64,000 nt of DNA from Hyphomicrobiales bacterium (lineage in GTDB: Bacteria > Pseudomonadota > Alphaproteobacteria > Rhizobiales > Rhizobiaceae): positions 33,986-97,985 of the forward strand of contig UBJO01000028.1 in the NCBI GenBank assembly GCA_900465665.1. Direction: 5' to 3'. A program made the position numbers and the translations under genes. This document shows, one piece after another, positions 24,539-35,502 of this stretch; position 1 is the first letter of the stretch; every line of letters begins with the position of its first letter. The notes beneath the pieces were generated by a model. It searched no databases and was not told where the DNA came from. It saw only the letters and a program-made list of their open reading frames with translations.

Positions 24539-26296
24539 ATGAACCTTTTTACCGATTTCGAAGCCAGGATTAAAACCGCCCTTGAACAGATCGAACTGGT
24601 CAAGGAAAAGCGATCCGAGCTGGATTTCGGACGCATTGCCGTCGAGCCGCCGCGTGACGCGAGCCACGGCGATGTCGCGACCAATGCGGCGATGGTGCTT
24701 GCCAAGCCGCTCGGCACCAATCCGCGCGCGCTGGCCGAAATCATCACCGAAAAGTTGAAGGAAGATCCAGACGTCGCCGAAGTATCCGTCGCGGGCCCTG
24801 GTTTCATCAACATCAGGATCGCCGTCGGCTACTGGCAGCGCCTGCTGGCCTCGATGATCACTGCTGGCACCGATTACGGTCGCTCGACGATGGGTGAGGG
24901 CCGCAAGGTCAACGTCGAATATGTTTCGGCCAACCCGACCGGCCCGATGCATGTCGGCCATTGCCGTGGCGCTGTCGTCGGCGACGCGCTGGCCAATCTC
25001 TTGTCCTTCGCCGGCTTCGACGTCACCAAGGAATACTACATCAACGACGCCGGTTCGCAGATCGACGTCTTGGCGCGCTCCGTCTTCCTGCGTTACCGCG
25101 AGGCGCTCGGCGAAAAGATCGGCGAGATCCCGGCTGGCCTCTATCCGGGCGATTATCTCGTGCCCGTCGGCGAAGCGTTGGCGCGTGACTATGGCGTCAA
25201 GCTGCACAACATGCCCGAGGATCAGTGGATGCCGCTGGTCAAGGATCGCACCATTGACGCGATGATGGTTATGATCCGCGAGGATTTGGAGGCGCTGAAC
25301 GTCCATCACGACGTGTTCTTCTCCGAGCGCACGCTGCACGCCAATGGCGCTGCCGCTATCCGCACGGCCATCAACGACCTGACCTTCAAGGGCCACGTCT
25401 ACAAGGGCACGCTGCCGCCGCCGAAGGGCCAGCTACCGGAAGATTGGGAAGATCGCGAACAGACGCTGTTCCGCTCGACCGAGGTCGGCGACGACATGGA
25501 CCGCCCGCTGATCAAGTCCGACGGCTCCTACACTTACTTCGCCGCCGACGTCGCTTACTTCAAGAACAAGTTCGATCGCGGCTTCAGCGAGATGATCTAT
25601 GTGCTCGGCGCCGACCATGGCGGCTACGTCAAGCGCCTGGAAGCGGTCGCGCGCGGCGTGTCGGAAGGCAAGGCCAAGCTTACCGTTCTGCTGTGCCAGC
25701 TGGTCAAGCTGTTCCGCGATGGCGAGCCGGTGAAGATGTCGAAGCGCTCGGGCGACTTCGTGACGCTGCGCGATGTGGTCGAGGAAGTCGGCCGCGATTC
25801 GGTGCGGTTCATGATGCTGTATAGAAAGAGCTCGGAGCCGTTGGACTTCGATTTCGCCAAAGTAACGGAGCAGTCGAAAGACAATCCGGTCTTTTACGTA
25901 CAGTACGCGCACGCCCGTTGCATGTCTGTATTCAGGCAGGCGAAGGAGGCGTTTCCGGATCTCGACGTGTCGCCTGAGATCCTCGCGAACGCCGTGTCCG
26001 GAATCTCGGATCCTGCGGAATTACAATTGGTTGCGAAGGTTGCCGAGTTCCCTCGGTTGCTCGAGGCAGCGGCTCAATCGCAAGAGCCGCATCGTGTCGT
26101 ATTCTACCTCTATGATCTTGCCAGTTCTTTCCATGCTCATTGGAATAAGGGCAAGGATCAGGTAGACTTACGATTTATTAACGATAAGAGCCGAGAGTCT
26201 AGTATTACCAGACTAGGGCTGGTGTACGCCGTTGCGTCCGTTTTGAAGTCGGGTCTTGCCATCGCAGGAACGGCTGCGCCGGAAGAGATGCGGTAG
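24539..26296 (+). CDS. argS: Arginyl-tRNA synthetase
   Basis: 585 residues, class Ia enzyme charging tRNA-Arg. An N-terminal Add-1 domain ([18 protein letters not shown]) precedes the HIGH motif in [13 protein letters not shown] (~residue 140), the [12 protein letters not shown] insertion, the [12 protein letters not shown] loop (~400) and a DALR anticodon-binding domain ending AAPEEMR. The protein is intact and family-typical. From about codon 427 to the stop the codon choice changes sharply to AGA, TTA, CTA, GTA, CAA, AGT and CGA, which the first part avoids; see the separate entry. The SPOR gene follows 60 nt downstream. Confidence 0.97.
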   Translation: MNLFTDFEARIKTALEQIELVKEKRSELDFGRIAVEPPRDASHGDVATNAAMVLAKPLGTNPRALAEIITEKLKEDPDVAEVSVAGPGFINIRIAVGYWQRLLASMITAGTDYGRSTMGEGRKVNVEYVSANPTGPMHVGHCRGAVVGDALANLLSFAGFDVTKEYYINDAGSQIDVLARSVFLRYREALGEKIGEIPAGLYPGDYLVPVGEALARDYGVKLHNMPEDQWMPLVKDRTIDAMMVMIREDLEALNVHHDVFFSERTLHANGAAAIRTAINDLTFKGHVYKGTLPPPKGQLPEDWEDREQTLFRSTEVGDDMDRPLIKSDGSYTYFAADVAYFKNKFDRGFSEMIYVLGADHGGYVKRLEAVARGVSEGKAKLTVLLCQLVKLFRDGEPVKMSKRSGDFVTLRDVVEEVGRDSVRFMMLYRKSSEPLDFDFAKVTEQSKDNPVFYVQYAHARCMSVFRQAKEAFPDLDVSPEILANAVSGISDPAELQLVAKVAEFPRLLEAAAQSQEPHRVVFYLYDLASSFHAHWNKGKDQVDLRFINDKSRESSITRLGLVYAVASVLKSGLAIAGTAAPEEMR

Positions 26297-26490
26297 CGTC
26301 ACCATTTACCCACAATGCGCTGGCACGAAACCTTTGCATTTGCGAGTGGATGAGTATGGCAGATAAACAGCGGGCGTATGACACGCGTAACGATGCGAAC
26401 CTCTTTGCTGACGATGATCCCCTTGCGGAGCTTGCACGTATCGTCGGTTTTGAGCCCCGTGTAGCGGCAAACACCGTCGAAGCGGCGCCA
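25818..26490 (+). other. Tract of atypical codon usage across the argS/SPOR-gene junction
   Basis: After the codons for VRFMML in argS (about 25819) the synonymous codon pattern changes abruptly: two AGA, two TTA, CTA, several GTA and CAA, CGA and AGT occur in about 160 codons, while the preceding 420 codons use almost only GC-ending ones. The encoded protein stays family-typical. The pattern reverts to the local norm about 45 codons into the SPOR gene. Boundaries are approximate. Confidence 0.6.
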
Positions 26491-29412
26491 AGGCAGGAGC
26501 CTGCCTTCAATCTCGAAGACGAACTGCTGCGCGAGTTCGAGCGTTACGACGCTCCGACCGCGCCTGCAGTCGTCGCTCATCCGATCGAGACGGCTTACGC
26601 TCAGCCTGAGCCCGTAGTCTATGCCGAGCCGGAGCCCGTTACCTACGACGAGCCCGAGCCGCACTACGAGCCCGCACAGCACTACGAGCAGGCGCCGCGC
26701 TACGAGGCCGAGCCGGTTCATTACGAAGCGCCGGTTGTCTCGGAACGGGTCGAAGACGAGGCCTTGCCTGCCGTCGAGCAGTCGTCTGTCATCGAGCAGC
26801 CCGATGCCCGCGCGATCCTCTCGTCCGCCGATTGGGCGGCCAGCGTCTCGCGTCCTGCGGAGCCTGTCTCCGGCGGCGCTCGCGATCTGATCGAGGAGCT
26901 CGAGCTTTCGATCAGCGCCGCACCGGCACCGGTTCAGCCTGCCAAGGCCCCGCAGTGGTCAGCCGCAAGCATCCGCCTGCCGATCGCCAATTTCCATACG
27001 TCTCGCCGCGAAGAGCCGGCCGCAACGCCTGTTGCCGCCCAGGCACCTGTCGTCGAGCCGGTAGCTGTTGCTCCGCGCTTCGAAGCGCCGGCCGCCGCAA
27101 GCTTCCCCGCTGAAATCGACCGTCATGAGCCGTCATTCGTCGTCGAGCAGCCCGTCGCTGAGCCGATCGTCGAACCTGTCGTCGACCACAGCGCCTTCGA
27201 TCTGGCCGCTGCCGCCAAGGGTGGCGACGTCAAGGCCGATGCCGCGCTGACGGAAGCTGTCACCGAAGTCGACGATATCGCCTTCGATATCGATGACCTC
27301 CTGGCCGATGTATCGCAGTACCCGGTTACCGCTCGCGAAGCCGCGCCCGTGGAAGCACAGCCGGTCGCCCCGGTCGTCCACGAGCCGATCCCTGCACCGG
27401 CCTATGTGCCCGAGCCGCCTTTGGCCGTCGCTCCCGTAGCGGCAGCGCCCGTAGCGCCTCGCTATGCACCCGAGCCGTTGCCGGTCGCCGCCAAGGCAGC
27501 ACCTGACGTCGAAGACCCGTTCGCCGGCCATGACTTCGAGCTGGATCTCGAAGGCATCGAGCTTGAACTCGCCGACCTCGATTTCGTCGAGCCCGTCGTG
27601 GCCGAGGAGATCGAGCAGCCGAAGCCTCAGCCTGTTGCTGCACCGGTGGCCTACCAGCCGGCAGTCCGCCAGCCGGAGCCTGCCGCGCAGCCGGCACCCA
27701 CACCGTATCAGCCGTCCGCCCCGGCACCGGCCTACCAGGCGCCCGCTTACCAGGCAGCCGCACCGGTCTACCGTTCGCCGGAGCCCGCAGCGCCGTCCTA
27801 CCGTGCGCCGGCACCTGCCGTCGACACGACGGAAGAGCTGCCCTTCGATCCGTCGATGATCTCCGATGCGGAGTATCAGATGGAAGCGGTCGAGATGCAC
27901 GTCCCGACGCTGCCGCCGGTCGAAAAGCACGAACCCGTTCCCGCGATGTCGGATTTCGATTTCGACGTCGATTCGGAAATCGCCAACCTGCTGACGCCAG
28001 CCAAGCCCGTCGAAGCACCCGCAAAGCAGGCTCAGGACATCCGTGCCCGCGCCCAGGCTTCTGTCGCCGCCGTGGCTTCCGTTGCACGGCCGCAGCCGGC
28101 TCAGCCGCAGGCCCAGAGCTTCGATGAATTCGAGCGCGCGCTGGAGGAAGATTTCCGCCGCAGCGTCAACGAGCCCGTGCAGCAGCGTCGCGAGACGGTG
28201 TCGGAAGTTCAGATCCAGTCGGCGAGCGACGCCGAGGATATGAGCCGCGCCCGCTCGATGAAGCGCATGCTGGCGGCAGCCGCTGCCATCGTCATCTTCG
28301 GCGGCGTCGCTTATGCTGGCTATTCCTTCCTGGCGCGCGACGGCGGCCTCGGTATCGCCACCGGCGAACCGCGTGTCATCGTGGCCGACAAGGACCCGGT
28401 CAAGGTCGTTCCGGAAAACCCGGGTGGCAAGACCGTTCCGAACCAGGACAAGGCTGTTTACGACAGCGTTGGTGGCGCCGCCACCGAAGCCCCGAAGCAG
28501 AAGTCGCTGGTGTCAAGCGACGAGCAACCGGTTGACGTCGTTCAGCGCACGCTGACGCCGGAAACGCTGCCTGAAGACAACGACGCGCCGATGCCATCCA
28601 TGGCGACGCCCGTCGGCGACACCGAGGATCCGCGCCTGCTGCCGAACGACAGCGCGACCGATACGGCCGCTGCCGCTCCGTCGGATGCCGATCGTTCGCC
28701 GTCGGTCTCGGCCCGCAAGGTCCGCACCATGATCGTCAAGCCGGACGGCACGCTGGTCGCCCGCGACGAGCCGGCGCCGGAGCCTGCTGCATCCTCGCTG
28801 CCGAAGCCCACCTCGGTGCAGACGCAGAAGATCGCCGCAGGTGGTGCATCGGCTTCGGCTCCGACGATCGAACAGCTGGCCTCCGCCGACATTCGCTCGA
28901 CGCCGGTCGAAGGTGCTACGCCGACCGCAAAGCAGACCTCCGAGAACGTGCTTGCCAAGGCCGCGGCGGCAACGCCTGACAGCGTCAACCCGCCGGTCCG
29001 TGCCGTAACTAGCACCAAGACCGACACCGCGCCGACCCCGGCATCGCGTCCGGGCGCTTCGGCTCTCGCACCGGCAACGGCCGCACCGGCACCAGCCGCC
29101 CAGGCACCGAAGGAAGTCGCGGCGGTTCCGCCGGCAGCGGCACAGGCACAGCCGACGACAGCGGCTCCTGGCAGCTACGGCGTCCAGATCGCATCGCTGC
29201 CGTCTGAAGCCGAAGCCAAGAAGTCCTATGCAAGCCTGTCGAAGAAGTTCGGCGGCGTACTGGCTGGCATGCCTTACGAAATCCGCAAGGCCGACATCGC
29301 AGGCAAGGGCACCTATTACCGCCTGCGCATCACCGCCGGCTCCAAGGACGAAGCAGCCGCGATCTGCGAAAAGTATCGCGCAGCCGGCGGCTCCTGCCTG
29401 ATTTCGAAGTAA
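26356..29412 (+). CDS. SPOR-domain protein with long Pro/Ala/Val-rich cytoplasmic region
   Basis: About 1018 residues. The N-terminal ~630 residues are a low-complexity, Pro/Ala/Val/Glu-rich, disordered segment with repeated AEPEPV/YEPEP-type units. One membrane helix (MLAAAAAIVIFGGVAYAGYS) lies near residue 640. A second disordered Ala/Thr/Pro-rich periplasmic linker leads to a C-terminal SPOR domain (GSYGVQIASLPSEAEAKKSY to the end). SPOR domains bind denuded septal peptidoglycan, so the protein probably works at the division site. Unusually long for the family. The gene runs toward nagZ, another peptidoglycan gene. The start at 26356 rather than 26350 is a judgement. Confidence 0.88.
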   Translation: MADKQRAYDTRNDANLFADDDPLAELARIVGFEPRVAANTVEAAPRQEPAFNLEDELLREFERYDAPTAPAVVAHPIETAYAQPEPVVYAEPEPVTYDEPEPHYEPAQHYEQAPRYEAEPVHYEAPVVSERVEDEALPAVEQSSVIEQPDARAILSSADWAASVSRPAEPVSGGARDLIEELELSISAAPAPVQPAKAPQWSAASIRLPIANFHTSRREEPAATPVAAQAPVVEPVAVAPRFEAPAAASFPAEIDRHEPSFVVEQPVAEPIVEPVVDHSAFDLAAAAKGGDVKADAALTEAVTEVDDIAFDIDDLLADVSQYPVTAREAAPVEAQPVAPVVHEPIPAPAYVPEPPLAVAPVAAAPVAPRYAPEPLPVAAKAAPDVEDPFAGHDFELDLEGIELELADLDFVEPVVAEEIEQPKPQPVAAPVAYQPAVRQPEPAAQPAPTPYQPSAPAPAYQAPAYQAAAPVYRSPEPAAPSYRAPAPAVDTTEELPFDPSMISDAEYQMEAVEMHVPTLPPVEKHEPVPAMSDFDFDVDSEIANLLTPAKPVEAPAKQAQDIRARAQASVAAVASVARPQPAQPQAQSFDEFERALEEDFRRSVNEPVQQRRETVSEVQIQSASDAEDMSRARSMKRMLAAAAAIVIFGGVAYAGYSFLARDGGLGIATGEPRVIVADKDPVKVVPENPGGKTVPNQDKAVYDSVGGAATEAPKQKSLVSSDEQPVDVVQRTLTPETLPEDNDAPMPSMATPVGDTEDPRLLPNDSATDTAAAAPSDADRSPSVSARKVRTMIVKPDGTLVARDEPAPEPAASSLPKPTSVQTQKIAAGGASASAPTIEQLASADIRSTPVEGATPTAKQTSENVLAKAAAATPDSVNPPVRAVTSTKTDTAPTPASRPGASALAPATAAPAPAAQAPKEVAAVPPAAAQAQPTTAAPGSYGVQIASLPSEAEAKKSYASLSKKFGGVLAGMPYEIRKADIAGKGTYYRLRITAGSKDEAAAICEKYRAAGGSCLISK

Positions 29413-29435
29413 GTCTCGAAAACGGAATGATCGAA

Positions 29436-29466
29436 GAGCGGCGGGGCCTACCCGCCGCTCTTTTCG
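29436..29466 (+). terminator. Rho-independent terminator after the SPOR gene
   Basis: GAGCGGCGGG (29436-29445) pairs perfectly with CCCGCCGCTC (29451-29460), followed by TTTT. Confidence 0.88.
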
Positions 29467-29553
29467 TTTGTGGAGCTCCCTTTGTGCCCTTCTTTTTTGT
29501 GAATGGCAGTTGACGCTGCTCGCATTTCGCGAGGGCGTCTCTATGATTCGGGT

Positions 29554-30567
29554 ATGACCGAATCAAAAGCGATGATCCTTGGCTGTAGCGGCCTTTCCCT
29601 GACGCCCGAAGAGAAGGCCTTCTACGCGGGCGAGCGCCCCTGGGGCTTCATCCTGTTCGGCCGCAATATTTCCGAACCGCAGCAGATCTCTGACCTCGTG
29701 GCCGAGATGCGCGAAAGCGTCGGCTGGCACGCACCGGTGCTGATCGATCAGGAGGGCGGCCGCGTCCAGCGCATCCGCCCGCCGATCCTGCCGCATTATC
29801 CCTCCGGCCAGCAACTGGGCGACCTTTATCGAGAGAATCCTGAAAAGGGCAAGCGCGCAGCCTGGCTGATGTCGCGCCTGCACGCCTTCGATCTCTCGAA
29901 GTTCGGCATCAACGTCGATTGTCTGCCCGTCCTGGATGTCCCGGTCGAAGGCAGCAGCAACGTCATCGGCAACCGTGCCTACGGCATGGACCCGAAGACC
30001 GTAACCGACATGGGCATCGCCGCCTCCGAGGGCCTGAAGGCCGGCGGCGTTCTCTCGGTGATGAAACACATGCCCGGCCACGGCCGCGGCTTTGCCGATT
30101 CCCACCATGAGCTTCCAGTCGTCCGCGTCTCGCGCGAAGAACTCGAAGCCCATGACTTCCCGCCATTCATCGCCATGAAGGACGAATTGATGGCGATGAC
30201 CTGCCATCTCGTCTTCACCGCGATCGACTCGGATAATCCGGCCACCACCTCGCGCAAGGTCATCGACGGGATCATCCGCGAACACATCGGCTTCAAAGGC
30301 CTGTTGCTCTCCGATGATAGTTCGATGAACGCACTGAGCGGCACGCTTGGCGAGCGGGCGGCGAATATCATTGCGGGCGGCTGCGATATCGTGCTGCATT
30401 GCAATGGCCATATGGATGAGATGCTGGAGGTCGTGGCCAACGTGCCGCTGCTCCAGGGTGCGGCACTCGAACGTGCCAAGCGCGTGGAGCAGGGGTTCCC
30501 GACGGCCGATGGCGCCGACGAGGCTGCGATCCGCGCCGAATTCGATGCGATGTTTGCGACGGTCTGA
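29554..30567 (+). CDS. nagZ: Beta-N-acetylhexosaminidase NagZ (GH3)
   Basis: 337 residues. The glycoside hydrolase family 3 NagZ signature KHMPGHGRGFADSHHELP is near residue 170, the substrate loop is LIDQEGGRVQRIRPP near residue 65, and the nucleophile Asp is in LLSDDSSMNAL near residue 250. The cytoplasmic enzyme removes GlcNAc from 1,6-anhydro-muropeptides in cell-wall recycling. The ATG at 29554 is the family start (MTESKAMILGCSGLSLT). Its stop is 21 nt before scpA. Confidence 0.95.
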   Translation: MTESKAMILGCSGLSLTPEEKAFYAGERPWGFILFGRNISEPQQISDLVAEMRESVGWHAPVLIDQEGGRVQRIRPPILPHYPSGQQLGDLYRENPEKGKRAAWLMSRLHAFDLSKFGINVDCLPVLDVPVEGSSNVIGNRAYGMDPKTVTDMGIAASEGLKAGGVLSVMKHMPGHGRGFADSHHELPVVRVSREELEAHDFPPFIAMKDELMAMTCHLVFTAIDSDNPATTSRKVIDGIIREHIGFKGLLLSDDSSMNALSGTLGERAANIIAGGCDIVLHCNGHMDEMLEVVANVPLLQGAALERAKRVEQGFPTADGADEAAIRAEFDAMFATV

Positions 30568-30588
30568 TCGCGAAAGGAACGAGACGAC

Positions 30589-31452
30589 GTGACAACGACG
30601 ACAAAGGCTCAGGAGCGCCCGCAGACATCGGCAACGCCGATGGACAAGCTGTGGCAGGACGGCAGCGCCGACCGCGCCTCGACCGATCCGGCGCTGTTGA
30701 TCGACGTCGCCGGCTTCGAAGGCCCGCTCGACCTGTTGCTGCATCTCGCCCGCACACAGAAGGTCGATCTATCCCGCATTTCCGTGTTGGCGCTCGCCGA
30801 GCAATATCTGCTGTTCATCGATAGCGCCCGCCGCATCCGCATCGAGCTCGCGGCGGACTATCTGGTCATGGCGGCATGGCTCGCTTACCTGAAGTCGCGC
30901 CTGCTCATTCCGCAGCAGGTGAAGGATGACGGCCCCTCGGGCGAGGAGATGGCAGCGTCGCTGGCGTTTCGCCTGAAGCGCCTGGAAGCGATGCGCGAGG
31001 CGGCCGGCGGTCTTGTGAACCGCAATCGCCTCGGCCGCGACGTGCTCGCCCGTGGCGCGCCCGAGCATATCCCCGATCGCCACCAATCCGCCTACGACGC
31101 CAGCCTCTACGATCTTTTGACCGCCTATGCCTCGCTGCGCCAGCGTCAGGCGGTGACCCAGGTCACGATCGCGCGCCGTACCGTCTGGTCGCTCACCGAA
31201 GCGCGTGAATTGCTGACCCGCCTGATCGGTGAGATCGGCGACTGGACGGCGCTCGAACAGCATATCCTGACCTACATGGTCTCGCCCGAAGATCGGGTGA
31301 CAGCAATCGCCAGCGCCTTTGCCGCGTCGCTCGAGCTCGCGCGTGAAGGCAAGATCGAAATCCGCCAGGAAGGTGTCTTCGAGCCGATCTACATGCGGCG
31401 CGGGCCAAATCATGCGACACTGCAGGTCGTCGAACAGGAGCTGCCGGCTTGA
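30589..31452 (+). CDS. scpA: Segregation and condensation protein A
   Basis: 287 residues. The kleisin N-terminal domain shows FEGPLDLLLHLARTQKVDL near residue 43, and ADYLVMAAWLAYLKSRLL follows. The C-terminal winged-helix region ends at EPIYMRRG. ScpA bridges the SMC heads in the bacterial condensin and works with ScpB. The GTG at 30589 is preferred: AAGGA lies 10 nt upstream. The stop overlaps the scpB start by 4 nt (TTGA), a sign of translational coupling. Confidence 0.93.
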   Translation: MTTTTKAQERPQTSATPMDKLWQDGSADRASTDPALLIDVAGFEGPLDLLLHLARTQKVDLSRISVLALAEQYLLFIDSARRIRIELAADYLVMAAWLAYLKSRLLIPQQVKDDGPSGEEMAASLAFRLKRLEAMREAAGGLVNRNRLGRDVLARGAPEHIPDRHQSAYDASLYDLLTAYASLRQRQAVTQVTIARRTVWSLTEARELLTRLIGEIGDWTALEQHILTYMVSPEDRVTAIASAFAASLELAREGKIEIRQEGVFEPIYMRRGPNHATLQVVEQELPA

Positions 31453-32180
31453 GCGATCTGGAAGACATCGATCTGGAAAATGGCGACGCCGAGCGCGACA
31501 ACGACCGCACCGGCGATGACACCGTCCATGACGAGAGCGAGGCCGCGCGCATCGCCGAGGCATTGGTCTTCGCCTCCGCCCAGCCCGTCTCGGAAGCTTT
31601 CATCAGCGATCGCCTGCCGAAAGCATTCGACGTGCGCGCCATCATGCTGCGGCTGCAGCAGGAATACGCCCATCGCGGCGTCAATCTGGTGAGGGTCGAC
31701 GATGCCTGGGCGTTCCGCACCGCCGCAGACCTCTCCTTCCTCATCCGCCGCGATGAAAACGAGGTCCGCAAGCTCTCGCGCGCCGCACTCGAGGTTCTCG
31801 CCATCATCGCCTATCACCAGCCGGTGACGCGCGCCGAGATCGAGGATATCCGAGGCGTGCAGACCTCGCGCGGCACGCTGGATGTGCTGATGGAAGCCGG
31901 TTGGGTGCGTTTTCGCGGCCGCCGCCGCACGCCGGGGCGTCCGGTGACGCTCGGCACCACCCGCGACTTCCTCGATCACTTCGGGCTCGAGGAACTGCGC
32001 GACCTGCCTGGTATTGAAGAGCTGAAGGGGGCAGGGCTGCTCTCGGGCCGGATCCCGGCCAATTTCAACATTCCGTCGCCGTCGATGAACGACGAGCTGA
32101 CCGAAGACGAAGACCCCATCACGCAGATGGATCTCGAGGAACTGGGCCTTCTTGCGCCCGGCGGCGCGTCCGAGGAATAG
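31449..32180 (+). CDS. scpB: Segregation and condensation protein B
   Basis: 243 residues. An acidic N-terminal tail (many Asp and Glu) is followed by two winged-helix domains, recognised from IAEALVFASAQPVSE, SRAALEVLAIIAYHQPVTRA and EDIRGVQTSRGTLDVLM (quoted in parts). ScpB dimers bind ScpA and complete the SMC complex. The TTG start overlaps the scpA stop. An acidic C-terminal tail follows the core. tatA begins 186 nt downstream, a gap large enough for its own promoter. Confidence 0.93.
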   Translation: MSDLEDIDLENGDAERDNDRTGDDTVHDESEAARIAEALVFASAQPVSEAFISDRLPKAFDVRAIMLRLQQEYAHRGVNLVRVDDAWAFRTAADLSFLIRRDENEVRKLSRAALEVLAIIAYHQPVTRAEIEDIRGVQTSRGTLDVLMEAGWVRFRGRRRTPGRPVTLGTTRDFLDHFGLEELRDLPGIEELKGAGLLSGRIPANFNIPSPSMNDELTEDEDPITQMDLEELGLLAPGGASEE

Positions 32181-32366
32181 CCGGCTCCGTGTCTTTGTTT
32201 CGCCACTGGAAGCGAAAACAATTGTCTTCACGACTTTTCGACCGGGGACTATCTTGTCACGATGGTCGATACCGTGACATTAAGCGTCTATCTACGGGGA
32301 ATTAGATGTTGGATTTGATGTCGGGTATTCTTACATCAATAGAGCATCACAACAGGAGTTAGCGTA

Positions 32367-32576
32367 ATGGGTTCTTTTAGCATGTGGCACTGGCTGATCG
32401 TTCTGGTCATCGTGCTGTTGCTCTTCGGTCGCGGCAAGATTCCGGAACTGATGGGTGATGTTGCCAAGGGCATCAAGAGCTTCAAGAAGGGCATGAACGA
32501 CGAGGACGCGCCCGAAGCTTCGAGCACGACTACCGCAGGCAAGACCGTCGATCACAAGGCCGACGAAACGAAGTAA
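32367..32576 (+). CDS. tatA: Sec-independent protein translocase TatA
   Basis: 69 residues. A single N-terminal membrane helix ([16 protein letters not shown]) is followed by the invariant [16 protein letters not shown] hinge and amphipathic helix, then a charged tail. TatA oligomers form the passage for folded proteins across the inner membrane. A good ribosome site (AGGAG) precedes the ATG at 32367. First gene of tatABC. Confidence 0.97.
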   Translation: MGSFSMWHWLIVLVIVLLLFGRGKIPELMGDVAKGIKSFKKGMNDEDAPEASSTTTAGKTVDHKADETK

Positions 32577-32624
32577 CCACGTCCGGGCAGCGCCGCCCCC
32601 GCGTTTCCCGTTCAGGAGCCTTGA

Positions 32625-33293
32625 ATGTTCGATATTGGCTGGACCGAGCTGCTTGTCATCGCGGTCGTATTGATTGTCGTGGTGGGTCCCAAGGATCTGC
32701 CTCCGATGCTTCGTGCTTTCGGCAAGATGACGCAGCGCGCCCGCAAGGTCGCCGGCGAATTCCGTGCCCAGTTCGACGAGGCGCTGCGCGAAGCTGATAT
32801 GGACGACGTGCGCCAGACGCTGAGCGACGCGCAGAAGCTCAATCCCGTCAACACACTGCGCGAGGCAATGAACCCGCTTCGCCAGATGGGCAACGAGATC
32901 AAGGCCGATCTCCAGCGGTCGACATCGGTCGATAGCAAGACGGAAGCGCCGCTTGGTCTTATGCCGGCGCCGGAAGTCGCACCGACCGAGACGCCTGCGG
33001 TCATGCCGGCTCCGACGCCGGTGCCATCAGCATCGGCCGCCGTGCCCGAGGCTGCCGCGGCAAAGCCCGCTCGCAAGCCCCGCGCCAAGGCCGCCGACAA
33101 GGCGGACGCTGTAGCCGCCGTCGCGGTGACACCGGCCGAAAAGCCGAAGCGTGCCGCTGCAAAGGCTTCTCCAGCAAGCGCTGCGCCAGCCAAGGCTGCT
33201 CCCGCAAAGAAGACGGCCGCCGCCAAGCCGGCAGCTGTCGCCACGGCCGCGCCGAAGAAGCCGGCGGCGAAGAAAAAGAAAGATGAAGCATGA
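32625..33293 (+). CDS. tatB: Sec-independent protein translocase TatB
   Basis: 222 residues. N-terminal MFDIGWTELLVIAVVLIVVV membrane helix, then the conserved GPKDLPPMLRAFGKM segment and a long amphipathic helix. The second half is a Pro/Ala/Lys-rich tail (repeats of AAPAK and KKPAA type) that makes it longer than the enterobacterial protein, as is common in rhizobia. TatB with TatC recognises twin-arginine signal peptides. Its stop overlaps the tatC start by 4 nt. Confidence 0.96.
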   Translation: MFDIGWTELLVIAVVLIVVVGPKDLPPMLRAFGKMTQRARKVAGEFRAQFDEALREADMDDVRQTLSDAQKLNPVNTLREAMNPLRQMGNEIKADLQRSTSVDSKTEAPLGLMPAPEVAPTETPAVMPAPTPVPSASAAVPEAAAAKPARKPRAKAADKADAVAAVAVTPAEKPKRAAAKASPASAAPAKAAPAKKTAAAKPAAVATAAPKKPAAKKKKDEA

Positions 33294-34117
33294 GCGGTGA
33301 TATCGAAGACAAGCCGCAGCCGTTGATCGAGCATTTGATGGAGCTGCGCACGCGGCTCATGTGGTCGATCGGCGCCTTCTTCGCTGCCTTCATCGTCTGC
33401 TTCATTTTCGCCAAGCACCTCTTCAATGCGCTGGTCTTCCCCTATAAATGGGCGGTCCAGTGGGCGCATCTCGATGTCTCCAAGGCGCAGCTGATCTACA
33501 CCGCGCCGCAGGAGTTCTTCTTCACGCAGGTGAAGGTGGCTATGTTCGGCGGTCTCGTGATCGCCTTTCCGATCATCGCCGCGCAGATCTACAAGTTCGT
33601 GGCCCCTGGCCTCTACAAGAACGAGCGTTCGGCCTTCCTGCCCTTCCTGATCGCCTCTCCGATCCTGTTCCTGATGGGCGCGGCACTCGTCTATTTCTTC
33701 TTCACGCCGATGGTCATGTGGTTCTTCCTGACCATGCAGCAGGCGCCGGGCGAGGGCGATGTCGCCATCTCGCTCCTGCCGAAGGTCTCTGAATATCTCA
33801 GCCTCATCATGACGCTGGTCTTCTCCTTCGGCCTTGTGTTCCAGCTTCCCGTCATCACCACGCTGCTCGCTCGTGTCGGCCTGCTGACATCCGACTGGCT
33901 GCGTGAAAAGCGCAAGTTCGCGATCGTCATGGCCTTCATCGTCGCAGCGGTGCTGACCCCGCCCGATCCGATGTCCCAGATCGGCCTTGCGCTGCCGACC
34001 ATCATTCTCTACGAGATTGCCATCTACGCGGCGCGACTCGTGGAACGCCAGCGTGCTCGCGATGCGGCCACCGAGGCTGAAGGGTCCCAGGACGTTGCCA
34101 AGACGGACAACGTCTAG
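33290..34117 (+). CDS. tatC: Sec-independent protein translocase TatC
   Basis: 275 residues with six membrane helices. The N-terminal cytoplasmic motif QPLIEHLMELRTRLMWS and the FFTQVKVAMFGGLVIAFP loop contact the twin-arginine signal. The conserved PPDPMSQIGLALP segment lies near the C-terminus. It completes the tatABC operon, which is followed by a hairpin and serS. Confidence 0.97.
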   Translation: MSGDIEDKPQPLIEHLMELRTRLMWSIGAFFAAFIVCFIFAKHLFNALVFPYKWAVQWAHLDVSKAQLIYTAPQEFFFTQVKVAMFGGLVIAFPIIAAQIYKFVAPGLYKNERSAFLPFLIASPILFLMGAALVYFFFTPMVMWFFLTMQQAPGEGDVAISLLPKVSEYLSLIMTLVFSFGLVFQLPVITTLLARVGLLTSDWLREKRKFAIVMAFIVAAVLTPPDPMSQIGLALPTIILYEIAIYAARLVERQRARDAATEAEGSQDVAKTDNV

Positions 34118-34163
34118 CGTCACCGCAATTCCTCGATGAGCGCTTTCCAATATCCGGTCGAGG

Positions 34164-34195
34164 CCCGGTCAGGCTTTGGCCGGGTCATCCTTTTT
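34164..34195 (+). terminator. Probable terminator after tatC
   Basis: CCCGGTC (34164-34170) and GGCCGGG (34178-34184) pair with one G-U and are followed, after six bases, by TTTTT. The gap before the T-run makes it weaker than the others in the window. Confidence 0.55.
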
Positions 34196-34214
34196 GTAAC
34201 GACCTGGAACGACG

Positions 34215-35498
<1,284 letters not shown>

Positions 35499-35502
35499 GA
35501 CC

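Noticed and set aside
32612..34150. A 512-codon minus-strand frame opposite tatB/tatC
   Set aside because: Antisense to tatBC; Glu/Arg/Asp and Ala-rich shadow without motifs.
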